Positions 9,450 to 17,552 of a DNA stretch of 64,000 nt are shown one piece after another (the first letter of the stretch is position 1; every line of letters begins with the position of its first letter). The stretch covers positions 20,196 to 84,195 of the forward strand of contig JADGNY010000010.1 in assembly GCA_017883235.1 (NCBI GenBank), read 5' to 3'. Below the pieces are notes generated by a model. That model saw nothing but the letters and a program-made list of their open reading frames with translations, was not told where the DNA came from and ran no database searches. A program made the translations under genes and the position numbers. Source of the DNA: Thermoanaerobaculia bacterium (lineage in GTDB: Bacteria; Acidobacteriota; Thermoanaerobaculia; Gp7-AA8).

Positions 9450-11323
9450 CAGTCGCCTCCCTTTCCGTTGAACTTCGGCACCGGCAGGCAGAGCTGGAAG
9501 AACGGCATCCAGAAAAAGATGATGTCGAACAGCTTGATGAAGATCATCAGGAGGATCAGCGCGCAGATGGTGATGATGGGAATGGAGAACGAGCAGACCA
9601 TGCCGATCTCGACGCCTCCGTCCGTGCACGGTTTCTGATCGACGCTCAGATCCTTGTGCAGCGGGAAGGGGAGCACGGAGAGGATGAGGTCGACGAACGA
9701 GACGCCGCGGAGCGCGCTGACCTGCCCGCAGAGGACGTCGGACATGACGAAGGCCGTGTTCTTGTCGAACTTCCGCAGCCCGGCCGGGGTGGTGTCGGTA
9801 GGCATGGCGATACGGATCGGGCGCGCCGGCGCATCGGGATCGAAGAAGGCCGCGAGCTGGAACGATGCGGTGGCGTCGCTCACCAGGGGCGGCGAGAAGG
9901 TCGTGCAGTTCGGGCGTTCGAAGACGCAGCGCACGGCGAACCACGCCGAGCGGTGAAGCGAGGCGTTCGCCTGCGCCGCCGCGGCGCTCGGCGCCGGGAC
10001 GATACCGGGCAACTGCACGTCGAGCGCGGCGACGAGCGCGTTCTCGAACGAATCCCGCAGGCCTGTGCCGACCAATCCCGCCGGCGCGCCCTGGCTCGCC
10101 TGCACGAACTGGAACCGCAGCGACGGCCACCCGGTGGGACTGCTCGACTTGAACACGCCCTTCACGTTTTCGAGCCTGGCCCGCTCGTCGCGGATCGACT
10201 TCAGCGCGGCGGTGAGAAAGACATTGTTCCGCGTGTCCTTCAACCCGGCCAGCGCGTTGTACGCGGCGAGCTTTGTGCCGGTGAGGCCGGCAGGCGACTG
10301 CGCGCCGATGGCCGTCCACACCTCGTGCAGGTTCTCGCTCAGCCAGTCGTCGAGGTCGAGGAGGATGTACCAGGAGATAGTCTGGATCTGATCGTTGGTC
10401 AGATCGATGGCGGTCTGCTTGTGCGCGTCGCGCGCGTCGCGCTGGTCCTGCGTCGACGGCTCGACGATGCTGGTCTGCTGCTGCGCCGACTTGGCCACGT
10501 CCTCGAGGCTGGCCCACGGCCCGACCACCTGTGTCTTGAGCATCATCCGCCGCGCGTCGACAGGCTTCGCGGCGGGCGTCGCGTCGGGATTCGGCATCTT
10601 CGCGCCGAGGAGTGCTTCGCGCTTCGCCACCGGAATCAGTCCGTTGAAGATGCGGCGCCGCCGGCCGTCGATCTCGGTGTACGACAGCGGCGTGAGCGGA
10701 TACTCCGTCTCCCCTTCCACCAACGATTTCGCGTCGCTCACCGGCTTCCACTCGTTGCCGATCAGCGCCAGCTCCGTGCAGTGGGCGGGATCGGGATTCA
10801 CGTCCGCGGCACCGGGGAGCGGCTGCAGCAGACGGATGACGAAGGCCGCCTTCTCCTGTTTGGTCGTGTCGAGGGTGCGGTCGGGGAGGCCGAGCGTCCG
10901 GCAGACCAGGCAGGCGGTGACGAGGTAGTAGCGCTGGTGCGATGGGTGGTAGAGCTTGAGCGGCTGCTCGGCCGGCGCGTCGTTCCATGACGTGGTGCGC
11001 ACGATGCCCTGCCGCGCTTCGAGCTTGCGCACCGCCGCCGTCCGCGCGCGATCGAGCGTGCCCGCCAACCCGCCCTTCGGACGCGGCACGACCGCTTCCG
11101 CCGCCGGCTTGCGCCACGTTTCCGGCACGGCCAGGAAGTCGGAGACGCGCCGAGGGTCGGTGTTGACGACGTTCACGAACTGCTGCATGAAGTCGTCATC
11201 GGCGAAACGGAGAATGGCCGGCGTGCGGAAGACGCGGCGCTGGCTCGTGTTGGTGGGACCGTTGAAGTTGTCCCACAGAGTGGCCGGCGACGTCCATTCG
11301 AGGTGCTGTTCCATCGCGCTCAC
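9449..11323 (-). CDS. CIS-operon protein with C-terminal membrane hairpin (candidate membrane anchor)
   Basis: 624 aa. GTG at 11321-11323 overlaps the spike stop (GTGA); an ATG 9 bp later is an alternative. Most of the protein is soluble and unfamiliar. Residues 1-60 contain FVNVVNTDPRRVSDFL; a WYILLDLDDWL helix lies near residue 320. The last 50 residues are strongly hydrophobic: GMVCSFSIPIITICALIL, then a run of Ile/Leu/Phe through FFWMPFFQLCLPVP. This forms one long or two short membrane segments before a short Lys-rich tail. Streptomyces CIS loci encode a bitopic membrane protein (CisA) needed for membrane attachment of the particle. Whether this is homologous cannot be told by eye, but position and topology are suggestive. 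No signal peptide. Confidence 0.7.
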   Translation of the reverse strand: MSAMEQHLEWTSPATLWDNFNGPTNTSQRRVFRTPAILRFADDDFMQQFVNVVNTDPRRVSDFLAVPETWRKPAAEAVVPRPKGGLAGTLDRARTAAVRKLEARQGIVRTTSWNDAPAEQPLKLYHPSHQRYYLVTACLVCRTLGLPDRTLDTTKQEKAAFVIRLLQPLPGAADVNPDPAHCTELALIGNEWKPVSDAKSLVEGETEYPLTPLSYTEIDGRRRRIFNGLIPVAKREALLGAKMPNPDATPAAKPVDARRMMLKTQVVGPWASLEDVAKSAQQQTSIVEPSTQDQRDARDAHKQTAIDLTNDQIQTISWYILLDLDDWLSENLHEVWTAIGAQSPAGLTGTKLAAYNALAGLKDTRNNVFLTAALKSIRDERARLENVKGVFKSSSPTGWPSLRFQFVQASQGAPAGLVGTGLRDSFENALVAALDVQLPGIVPAPSAAAAQANASLHRSAWFAVRCVFERPNCTTFSPPLVSDATASFQLAAFFDPDAPARPIRIAMPTDTTPAGLRKFDKNTAFVMSDVLCGQVSALRGVSFVDLILSVLPFPLHKDLSVDQKPCTDGGVEIGMVCSFSIPIITICALILLMIFIKLFDIIFFWMPFFQLCLPVPKFNGKGGD

Positions 11324-12036
11324 CAGACGTTCCCCGCCCCAGGCGTGTACGAGGCCGAAGTGATGGCCGGCGTGGTGATGCTGGCGCCGACGAGCAGCGT
11401 GGAGCTGAGCGTCGTGGCGCCGTTGACCGTGACCGCCGAGGCGTTGACGGTCATGGTGCTGGCGTTGATCGTCAGCGCGGCCGAGGTATTGATGGTGATC
11501 CCGCTCGGATCGAGTTTGATCGAGTTGCCGTTGCTGTCGGCGATCTCGATCGAGCCGGGGCCATCCTTCAGCGTGACCTTCTGCCCGCCCGGCGTTTCCG
11601 TGATGAACTGCTCGCGGCCGTCGGTGTCGTCGAGGGTGACCTTCACGCCGTTGCGCGAGCGCAGCACTTTCTTGAAGTTCTTTCCCGCGCTATCCATCGA
11701 CTCCGGCGGCGAGTCCTTGCCGTTCCACAGCCCGCCGAGAACGTACGGGCGGCGCACGTCGCCCCCCTCGAAGACGATGAGCACTTCGTCGTCGACGTCG
11801 GGAATGAACCAACTGCCGCGGTTCTTGCCGCCCATCAGCGTGGCGATGCGCGCCCATGCTTCGTAGCGCTCGTTGCCGGTGTCGGGCGACCACGGAAGCG
11901 TGACCTTCACGCGCCCGAGGCTCTCGGGATCGCTGATGTCGCTGACAATAGCCGGGTAAACGCCGTACCAGCGTCCGCCCAGGCCGTGCGCGTTGCGGCC
12001 GGCGAGAAGCGCTTCGAACAGCGAGGTATCGACCAT
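11320..12036 (-). CDS. CIS spike protein, gp5/VgrG C-terminal type
   Basis: 238 aa. The ATG at 12034-12036 overlaps the hub stop (TGATG). Residues 20-100 are a gp5-type OB-fold: GVYPAIVSDISDPESLGRVK, then WARIATLMGG, FIPDVDDEVLIVFEGGD and YVLGGLWNG. The C-terminal 90 residues are a short-period beta-helix with repeated T-I-N-A-S / T-V-N-A-S units that would form the triple-stranded spike. In many CIS and in T6SS VgrG this module is fused to the gpD-like hub; here hub and spike are separate genes. No separate PAAR tip gene is visible. A reading frame extending 46 codons upstream overlaps the hub gene and is rejected. Confidence 0.9.
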   Translation of the reverse strand: MVDTSLFEALLAGRNAHGLGGRWYGVYPAIVSDISDPESLGRVKVTLPWSPDTGNERYEAWARIATLMGGKNRGSWFIPDVDDEVLIVFEGGDVRRPYVLGGLWNGKDSPPESMDSAGKNFKKVLRSRNGVKVTLDDTDGREQFITETPGGQKVTLKDGPGSIEIADSNGNSIKLDPSGITINTSAALTINASTMTVNASAVTVNGATTLSSTLLVGASITTPAITSASYTPGAGNVW

Positions 12037-13103
12037 CACTGCACCTTCCCCAGGCCGGGACGCTCGGCGGTGAACTCGCTGCGGAAACCGCCGGGGCCGT
12101 CGAAGGAGTGCTGGACGTCGGCGAGGTAGTACTTGCCGTTGAAGAGCGAGCCGAGGCCGTCGAGCTCGATCCATGTTCCGACGCGCAGCTTCGCGTTCGG
12201 CTGCGCCAGTCCGCGTCCGACGAGGAAGCGCCGCGCCGCCGCCTGGTACCAGGCCTCGGCCTGCGACTTCGCTTCGTCCGAGGTCAGCGGCACGGTGTGC
12301 GCCACCGCTTCCTCGCGCTTGCCGAACGCGTCGCCGAGGATCTTCGCTCCGGTATCGTCGGCGCCGGCTTCATTGCGCACGGCGGCGTCGTCGGCCTTGT
12401 GCTTGATGGCCTGCTTGCCGCTGACGTCCCACCCGGCCACGGTGACGCTCGTGCGCTGGTGCGCGAGGTCGGCGGTGGCGGTGAATTGCCGCAGGTCCGC
12501 GCCGTACTTCAGCTTCAGCGGTGTTCCGTTGCGCGCCGTGCGCGGCTTCGCATAGAGCTTGCGGTCGTCGAGCCACAGCTCCGCGCCGGCGGCGCGGGCG
12601 CGCTCGCGGATGAAGGCCAGGTCGCTCTGATTGACCTGCGCCAGCAGCTTGTGCGTCGGACCGGTGACGTCGACCTGAGGCTGCAGGCCATGATCGCTGG
12701 CGATCCTCTTGATCACATCGCCGTCGCTGACGTCGTTGAACGTCCGCGTGCGCCGGGTCATCCGCAGGTCCTGCAAGCGGTCTTCGAGCAGCACGGCGAT
12801 CTCCGGACTGGCGCCTTCGCCGAACTCCGCCTCGATGGCGGAGATGCGGCCGTCGAAGAGCACGTCGCTGTCCAGTTGCAGCCGCAGTGCTTTGCCGAAG
12901 TCGAGCTTCTTGCGGTCGAAGTAGAGGAACCCGATCTGGTTCCCCTTCGGCCCCCAGTTGCCGAAGCGCAGCTCCGCGCGGTAGAGGCCCTGCACGTTCT
13001 CCTGGACCGACATCTTCAGCAACCCCTGCGCGAGCCCGGAGTCCTCGGTGCCGTCGACGAAGATCGACGGGCGGGTTGCTTTCATCTTGTCGTTCGCGGG
13101 CAT
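12036..13103 (-). CDS. CIS baseplate hub, phage late-control gene D-like
   Basis: 355 aa. This is the gpD/VgrG N-terminal-type hub that trimerises beneath the tube and holds the spike. Visible landmarks are a beta-rich first domain (RPSIFVDGTED, GLYRAELRFGNWG), IEAEFGEGASPEIAVLLEDRL, the VIKRIASDHGL motif, and the diagnostic AFIRERARAAGAELWLDD segment near residue 185, a variant of the FxxRLxxxxGxxYYF hub signature. The C-terminus carries RVGTWIELDGLGSLFNGKYY and VQHSFDGPGGFRSEF, typical of late-control D proteins. It is coupled to the spike gene downstream. Length is normal for an unfused hub. Confident assignment. Confidence 0.92.
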   Translation of the reverse strand: MPANDKMKATRPSIFVDGTEDSGLAQGLLKMSVQENVQGLYRAELRFGNWGPKGNQIGFLYFDRKKLDFGKALRLQLDSDVLFDGRISAIEAEFGEGASPEIAVLLEDRLQDLRMTRRTRTFNDVSDGDVIKRIASDHGLQPQVDVTGPTHKLLAQVNQSDLAFIRERARAAGAELWLDDRKLYAKPRTARNGTPLKLKYGADLRQFTATADLAHQRTSVTVAGWDVSGKQAIKHKADDAAVRNEAGADDTGAKILGDAFGKREEAVAHTVPLTSDEAKSQAEAWYQAAARRFLVGRGLAQPNAKLRVGTWIELDGLGSLFNGKYYLADVQHSFDGPGGFRSEFTAERPGLGKVQ

Positions 13104-13113
13104 CGGTCGTTCC

Positions 13114-13299
13114 TCAATGCGCCCACAGCCGCAGCGCGCGTTCGTGCGCGCGCTTGTGCATCACGTGGATCTGGCGCTCCAGCTCGGGGCCGGACTTCGC
13201 CCCCCCGCCGCCGGCGCTCTTCTCCGCGCCGGGTGCGCTCTCCGGCGGCGGTACCGCCTTCGGCTCGAGGGTCAGATCGTTGACGACGACAGTGGCCAT
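13114..13299 (-). CDS. Small CIS protein (Pvc6-like position)
   Basis: 61 aa, between the LysM baseplate gene (9 bp upstream) and the hub gene (10 bp downstream). CIS loci of the PVC/Afp type carry a protein of about 60 residues at this exact position. It begins MATVVVNDLTLEPKAVPPPE, has a Pro/Gly/Ser linker, and ends in a charged amphipathic helix (ERQIHVMHKRAHERALRL). Position and size are the main evidence; the sequence itself is too short for a family call by eye. Its function is unknown; a baseplate accessory role is inferred. Confidence 0.72.
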   Translation of the reverse strand: MATVVVNDLTLEPKAVPPPESAPGAEKSAGGGGAKSGPELERQIHVMHKRAHERALRLWAH

Positions 13300-13308
13300 T
13301 TCGTGCTC

Positions 13309-14073
13309 CTAATCCAGTTGAATGAGCGGCTTGGTTGCCTGAAAGTCGATGAGCTGCCCCGGTGCCAGACGCCGCGGGTTCTCGATGCCGTTCGCCGAGG
13401 CCACGCTCTGCCAGTCGCGGTTCCCGGCGCCGCCGCTGCCCGCATCGCTGCCGCTGGTGTCGTTCTGCTTCGACAGCGACTGCAGGTTCGACCCCTGCGG
13501 TGCGGCGGTCTGCGGCGCCGTGCCTGCGCGCCGCTTGAACCCCGGCGGCTGCGGCACGTCGTCGTTGAAGGCGAAGGTGGTGATCTTCTGCTGCGTCATG
13601 GTGATCGTCACCGACGCCCGCAGTGGACGCCCCTCGGCCGAAAAAAGCTCGAGGGTCTCCTCCATCCCTTCCATGATTCCGTCGAACTTGAACGTCCCCC
13701 ACGAGAAGCGCACCGCCGGCGGGATGAACTTCTTCGGCTGATTCGGCGGGTCGCCTTTCGGCGTGATGAAGTACGCCACGCGCTGCGTGAGCTGGCGCAC
13801 GTCCATGGTGTCCGGCAGCTCGCCCAGCTCCTGCGTCACATCGAACCAGAGCTGCACGGCGAGCTTGGTCGAGCCGGCGCCGACGAACTGCTGCGCCTGC
13901 GAGCCGCCCTGGTCGCCGCCGCCCTGCGGCTGCTGGATCTGATTGGCGAAGGTCACCTTCAGCGAGTCGGGGTTGAACTGGACCTTCGTCGCTTTGTCGG
14001 CGTTGATCTTGTTCTGGAAGCGCGTGTCCAGCTCGTACAGCTCGGCCTTGGCCACCTTCAGCGCGTCAGGCAT
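13309..14073 (-). CDS. LysM-domain baseplate protein (Pvc7/gp53-like)
   Basis: 254 aa. It overlaps the upstream tube gene by 8 bp. The first ~165 residues form the conserved domain of CIS tube-to-baseplate adaptors (KVQFNPDSLKVTFANQI, LAVQLWFDVTQELG, FSWGTFKFDGIMEGMEETL, ASVTITMTQQKI). A Gly/Ser/Gln-rich linker follows, and the C-terminal ~45 residues are LysM-like (DWQSVASANGIENPRRLAPG, then IDF). In contractile tails this protein joins the inner tube to the hub; the LysM end probably contacts other baseplate parts rather than peptidoglycan, since no export signal is present. Confident at family level. Confidence 0.88.
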   Translation of the reverse strand: MPDALKVAKAELYELDTRFQNKINADKATKVQFNPDSLKVTFANQIQQPQGGGDQGGSQAQQFVGAGSTKLAVQLWFDVTQELGELPDTMDVRQLTQRVAYFITPKGDPPNQPKKFIPPAVRFSWGTFKFDGIMEGMEETLELFSAEGRPLRASVTITMTQQKITTFAFNDDVPQPPGFKRRAGTAPQTAAPQGSNLQSLSKQNDTSGSDAGSGGAGNRDWQSVASANGIENPRRLAPGQLIDFQATKPLIQLD

Positions 14074-14566
14074 CGATGCCTCCGCCGCGTTCGATGGTCA
14101 TCCGCTGATAGGTGAGCTGCATCTCCTCGATGGCCACCACGCCGGAGCCGGCGCTCATCGGCGGCGCCTTCAGCTTGGTGAGAAGACACTTGTGGAGGAC
14201 GTAGCGGACGCGCTCGTCCTTGCCGTCCGGCGTGAGGAGCGAGATGGTGGCCTTGCCGCGGTAGTCGCCGCGCAGTTGCGCCGGAAGCGCCTGCTGCTGC
14301 GCGTCGAACCAGTCCCACAGATCGAGGCTGCTCGGCGTCATGCCGCGCTTGAGCGTGACCTGTCCGTACGTGACCGGACCCAGGAGGCGGATCTGCGAGC
14401 CGTTGTTGCCGCCTTCGCGGATGGTCTTCACATCCATCGTCATCTCCAGGCCGTCGCACTCGGAGAACTTTCCCTCGCAGATCTTCGTGACGTTGAGACC
14501 GCTCACTTCGATCTGCACGTCGAAGTTGAAGTTGGTGAACGGGTAGACGCTCTTCTGCCCGGCCAT
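14066..14566 (-). CDS. CIS inner-tube protein, T4 gp19-like (Pvc5 type)
   Basis: 166 aa. The sequence begins with a short lead into FTNFNFDVQIEVSG, then CEGKFSECDGLEMTMDVKTI, the beta-strand pattern of gp19/Hcp-like tube subunits, and ends LTYQRMTIERGGG. It is the second of two tube-type proteins in this operon. The copy next to the LysM and hub genes is usually the tube initiator that sits on the baseplate. ATG at 14564-14566 is coupled (TGATG) to the sheath-like gene upstream. Confident at family level; the initiator role is inferred from gene order. Confidence 0.88.
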   Translation of the reverse strand: MAGQKSVYPFTNFNFDVQIEVSGLNVTKICEGKFSECDGLEMTMDVKTIREGGNNGSQIRLLGPVTYGQVTLKRGMTPSSLDLWDWFDAQQQALPAQLRGDYRGKATISLLTPDGKDERVRYVLHKCLLTKLKAPPMSAGSGVVAIEEMQLTYQRMTIERGGGIDA

Positions 14567-17085
14567 CAGCGGACCTCCTGGACGACCGAGGCGTCGCCGA
14601 GCTGCAACAGCCGCACGGTGAGGAACGAGAGCGGCCGCGATGGGGCGACGCGCAGCTCGGCGATGAGGCGGCCCTCGTCCACGCTGTTCGGCGTGTTCAC
14701 CGTCTCGTCGGTGACGACCTGGTACGCCGATTTGGCCGTCTGTCCGGCGAAGGCGCCGCGCTCGAACATCGCCGACAGCATCGACTCGAAGCCGCGCTTG
14801 AGCGCATTGCGCACGCTGATGCTGTGCGGCTCGAAGGCGTAGTCGTTGCCGGTGCGCAGCGCGGCACGGCGGACGAGGATGAGCAGCCGCCGCACGTTGA
14901 GCGGGCGGACGTCGTCGTCGGTGCTGAGCGTGTCGGCGTCGAGGCAGAGGAAGCCGGCCGGGTCATGGCGGATGACATTGACCGCCGCATCCTGCAGCGG
15001 CTGCAACGCGCCGCGTCCGATGTCGGGCGTGAGCGCCACGACGCCGCGCAGCGTCTCGTTCGCCGGCGCGATCCACGCGCCGCGCGTGTTCGCGCGCGCG
15101 GCCATGACGCCGGCGGTGGCGCCGTCCGGCGGTATGGCGCGCAGCGGTCCGCTCTCGTCGTCGCGGCCGATGAGGTGCGGGTGCCATAGCGCGCCGTAGC
15201 TCTGCGCCACCGGCTCGAGCGCGGAGGCGAGCGTCGAGGCGTGCGCGATGGCCAGATTTTGGTCGTAATGCCGCGGCAGCGACAGCAGCGCCACCATGTC
15301 GCCGCGCGCGGCGCACATCCGCACCATCGCCTTGTGGATCTCCAGCAGCTCCGGCTGTTCGCCTTTTTCGTCATACGCGACGTAACCGCTAACGCCCTCG
15401 ATCCGCACGGCCACGCCGTTCGACCAATCGCTCGTCAGCGTGCCGCGATGGCGGCGCACGCGATAGAAGTAGTCGCCGGCCGCGCGGCCGAAAACGGTGA
15501 GCGTTCCGGTGCTGCCGGCGGCGATGGTGGCGGCATCCGAAAAGTCGAACTGCCTCGCCTCCTGCAGCTCCTCGGAATCGGCCGCGGTGTCCCAGCTCAG
15601 CGTGTACGAGCCGCCTTTCTGCGCGCCGGCGGTGAGGTGCGGCGCGGGGACGCCGTCGATCGTCGCGCAATCGACGAAGGCGCCAAGCGGCGCGATCTCG
15701 TGCGGGCAGCACTCGCCAACTGACGGGGTGGGCGGCGCGGCGGGCGGCGACGAAATCGGCGATGCGATCGGCGGTTCGGCGTCGAGGAACCAGCCACGAT
15801 GTACCGCGTCGGGGGCGGCGATCATGGACACTTCTTCGATGTCGAGGGCGGCGTGAATGCCGGTAAGCCTCTCCCCGGCCTGGTAGCGGAGCGCATCGGC
15901 CTGATTGAGGACGTCGCGCATGGTGGTCGTGCGCAGATGTTCGTCGAGGAAAAGCTCGGGACCGATCTCCGCGAGACCGTCGCGCACGAGCTCCACGCCG
16001 GACGCCGTCTCCGCCATGGCCGGGTCCGAAAGCAGAACGGTCATACCGAGCGGCAGATAGAGCGCGCCGTCGATGCTCGGGACAGCCAGCGGAAAGCGCG
16101 GCGTGGCGGCGTCGCTCCACAGATCGGGCCAAGCATCCTTGGGTGCCTGCTCGGGTGCCTGCGTTTCGCCGAGGAAGTTCGGATCGAATTCGACGCGGCT
16201 CTGCGGCTCGCCGAAGAGCGCGAGGTCGTCGGGCAGCGCACCGAACGCGCGGGGATGATCGGGCGTGAAGCCGAGATTCGTCAGCCGCAGCGGACGCCCG
16301 TTCTCGCTCGCTACGGTGAGATCGAACAGCAGGCGCTCCACGGCGGGTGTTCCCGGCGGCGCGGCCCCGGGGGTGCCGGCGGTCTCGTACGTGGGCGGCT
16401 TGTCGCCGGGCGGTGAGGAAAGAACCGTGCGAATCCATCGCGGCGTTCCGGTCAGCCGCATCACGCGCGCGATGCTGCCGGGCGGCGATGCCTGCGCGTC
16501 GCCGATCGCCGTAACGAACAGATACAACGCCAGATCGCTGTCCGGCCAGGAGACGCGCACGAGATCTCCCGCCATCACTTCGCGGGCGGAGGTGACGCGG
16601 ACGTCGACGAATGGCACCGTCGTATCGATCGCCACCCGCACCAGCGGCCGGCTGACGATGTTGGTCTGCACGCGCAACGCATCGCTCCAACTTCCCTCCG
16701 ACCGCGCTTCGACGAACGCCGGCTCGATGCTGCCGTCGGCATTGAGCCGCGTCAGATTCGGAACGGCGAAGCGGTTCTTCACCGCCGTTTTTCCTGCCAC
16801 CCGCACGATCCAGCAGCGCCTCCCGCCGTTGCGGAAAAACGCGCGGACCGCCGGCGCCAGGTGCGCGTACCGCGCCTCGCTCGCCGCGGCCGGCCGCGGC
16901 AGCGCGACGTCGCCGCCGAAGACGTTCGCGAACTGCGCGGCGTCCTCGACGGCGACCGGCGTGTCCAGCGGCCCCGAGGCGGCGAAGCCGGCGAAGAGCG
17001 CGACGTCCATGCGCGGAAGTGCGTCACTCGGCGGCGCCGGCTGCGCCTCGAACCGGATTCCCGGCAGCGGGCGGACAACGGTCAT
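14566..17085 (-). CDS. Large sheath-like protein with internal Fn3-like insert (Pvc3/4 type)
   Basis: 839 aa. The N-terminus (VALFAGFAASGPLDTPVAVED, AFFRNGGRRCWIVRVAGKT) and the C-terminus (NYAFEPHSISVRNALKRGFES, RLIAELRVAPSRPLSFLTVR) are those of contractile sheath proteins; ARGDMVALLSLP and TRGAWIAPANETLRG are also typical. Between about residues 468 and 565 there is an inserted Fn3-like module (SYTLSWDTAADSEELQEA, YFYRVRRHRGTLTSDWSNG). The insert should lie on the outer surface of the sheath ring. Overlaps of 1 bp and 4 bp couple it to both flanking tube genes. A baseplate-proximal or specialised sheath subunit is likely, alongside the standard sheath at 17553-19436. Confidence 0.85.
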   Translation of the reverse strand: MTVVRPLPGIRFEAQPAPPSDALPRMDVALFAGFAASGPLDTPVAVEDAAQFANVFGGDVALPRPAAASEARYAHLAPAVRAFFRNGGRRCWIVRVAGKTAVKNRFAVPNLTRLNADGSIEPAFVEARSEGSWSDALRVQTNIVSRPLVRVAIDTTVPFVDVRVTSAREVMAGDLVRVSWPDSDLALYLFVTAIGDAQASPPGSIARVMRLTGTPRWIRTVLSSPPGDKPPTYETAGTPGAAPPGTPAVERLLFDLTVASENGRPLRLTNLGFTPDHPRAFGALPDDLALFGEPQSRVEFDPNFLGETQAPEQAPKDAWPDLWSDAATPRFPLAVPSIDGALYLPLGMTVLLSDPAMAETASGVELVRDGLAEIGPELFLDEHLRTTTMRDVLNQADALRYQAGERLTGIHAALDIEEVSMIAAPDAVHRGWFLDAEPPIASPISSPPAAPPTPSVGECCPHEIAPLGAFVDCATIDGVPAPHLTAGAQKGGSYTLSWDTAADSEELQEARQFDFSDAATIAAGSTGTLTVFGRAAGDYFYRVRRHRGTLTSDWSNGVAVRIEGVSGYVAYDEKGEQPELLEIHKAMVRMCAARGDMVALLSLPRHYDQNLAIAHASTLASALEPVAQSYGALWHPHLIGRDDESGPLRAIPPDGATAGVMAARANTRGAWIAPANETLRGVVALTPDIGRGALQPLQDAAVNVIRHDPAGFLCLDADTLSTDDDVRPLNVRRLLILVRRAALRTGNDYAFEPHSISVRNALKRGFESMLSAMFERGAFAGQTAKSAYQVVTDETVNTPNSVDEGRLIAELRVAPSRPLSFLTVRLLQLGDASVVQEVR

Positions 17086-17537
17086 ACGCGCTCGACCTGC
17101 AAACGCTCGTAGGCGATGACCAGCTCTTCCATCGCCGCGTCGTTGCCCTTGGCATTGAGCCCGCCCAGCGTGTACTTGAGCGGACGGGCCTCGTTGAGCG
17201 TCCAGCGCGCCACGGTGTGGTGGTCCTCGCTCTGCAGCTCGACGGTGATGGTGCGCCGCGCGTCGGCGCTCCCTTCGCGCACTTCATTGAGCCAATCGAA
17301 GAGCGCGTTGGGATTGATGACGCCGCGTTTGAACGTCACGTCCGCCGCCTTGTTCAGGCCCGTCAGCTTCTGCACGTTGTTGTGCGGCGCGTTGCCGTTG
17401 CGGTAGTCCTGCTGCTGGAGCTCGGTGGAGAGACCGGTGACTTCCTGGAAACCTCCCTGCACGGAGCTGGGGTCCGTGCCTCCGTTGAGGTTCACCAGGA
17501 AGTTGAACTGCATGTAGGGTCGGTCGCGGTCGGCCAT
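17082..17537 (-). CDS. CIS inner-tube protein, T4 gp19-like (Pvc1 type)
   Basis: 151 aa. It follows the sheath gene by 15 bp, the usual sheath-tube order. Motifs include YMQFNFLVNLNGG at residues 8-20, GGFQEVTGLSTE, a VTFKRGVINPNALFDWL segment near residue 70, and YERLQVERV at the C-terminus. Many copies of this subunit polymerise into the Hcp-like hollow tube propelled when the sheath contracts. It is more divergent in its loops than the 166-aa copy. This copy is probably the major tube subunit because it sits beside the full-length sheath. Confidence 0.9.
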   Translation of the reverse strand: MADRDRPYMQFNFLVNLNGGTDPSSVQGGFQEVTGLSTELQQQDYRNGNAPHNNVQKLTGLNKAADVTFKRGVINPNALFDWLNEVREGSADARRTITVELQSEDHHTVARWTLNEARPLKYTLGGLNAKGNDAAMEELVIAYERLQVERV

Positions 17538-17552
17538 GGCTCGTTCTCCTCA

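Noticed and set aside
9450..11117. Upstream extension of the gp25 frame to 686 codons
   Set aside because: It overlaps the 624-aa gene completely and reads as low-complexity Arg/Ala sequence; gp25 proteins are about 130 aa.
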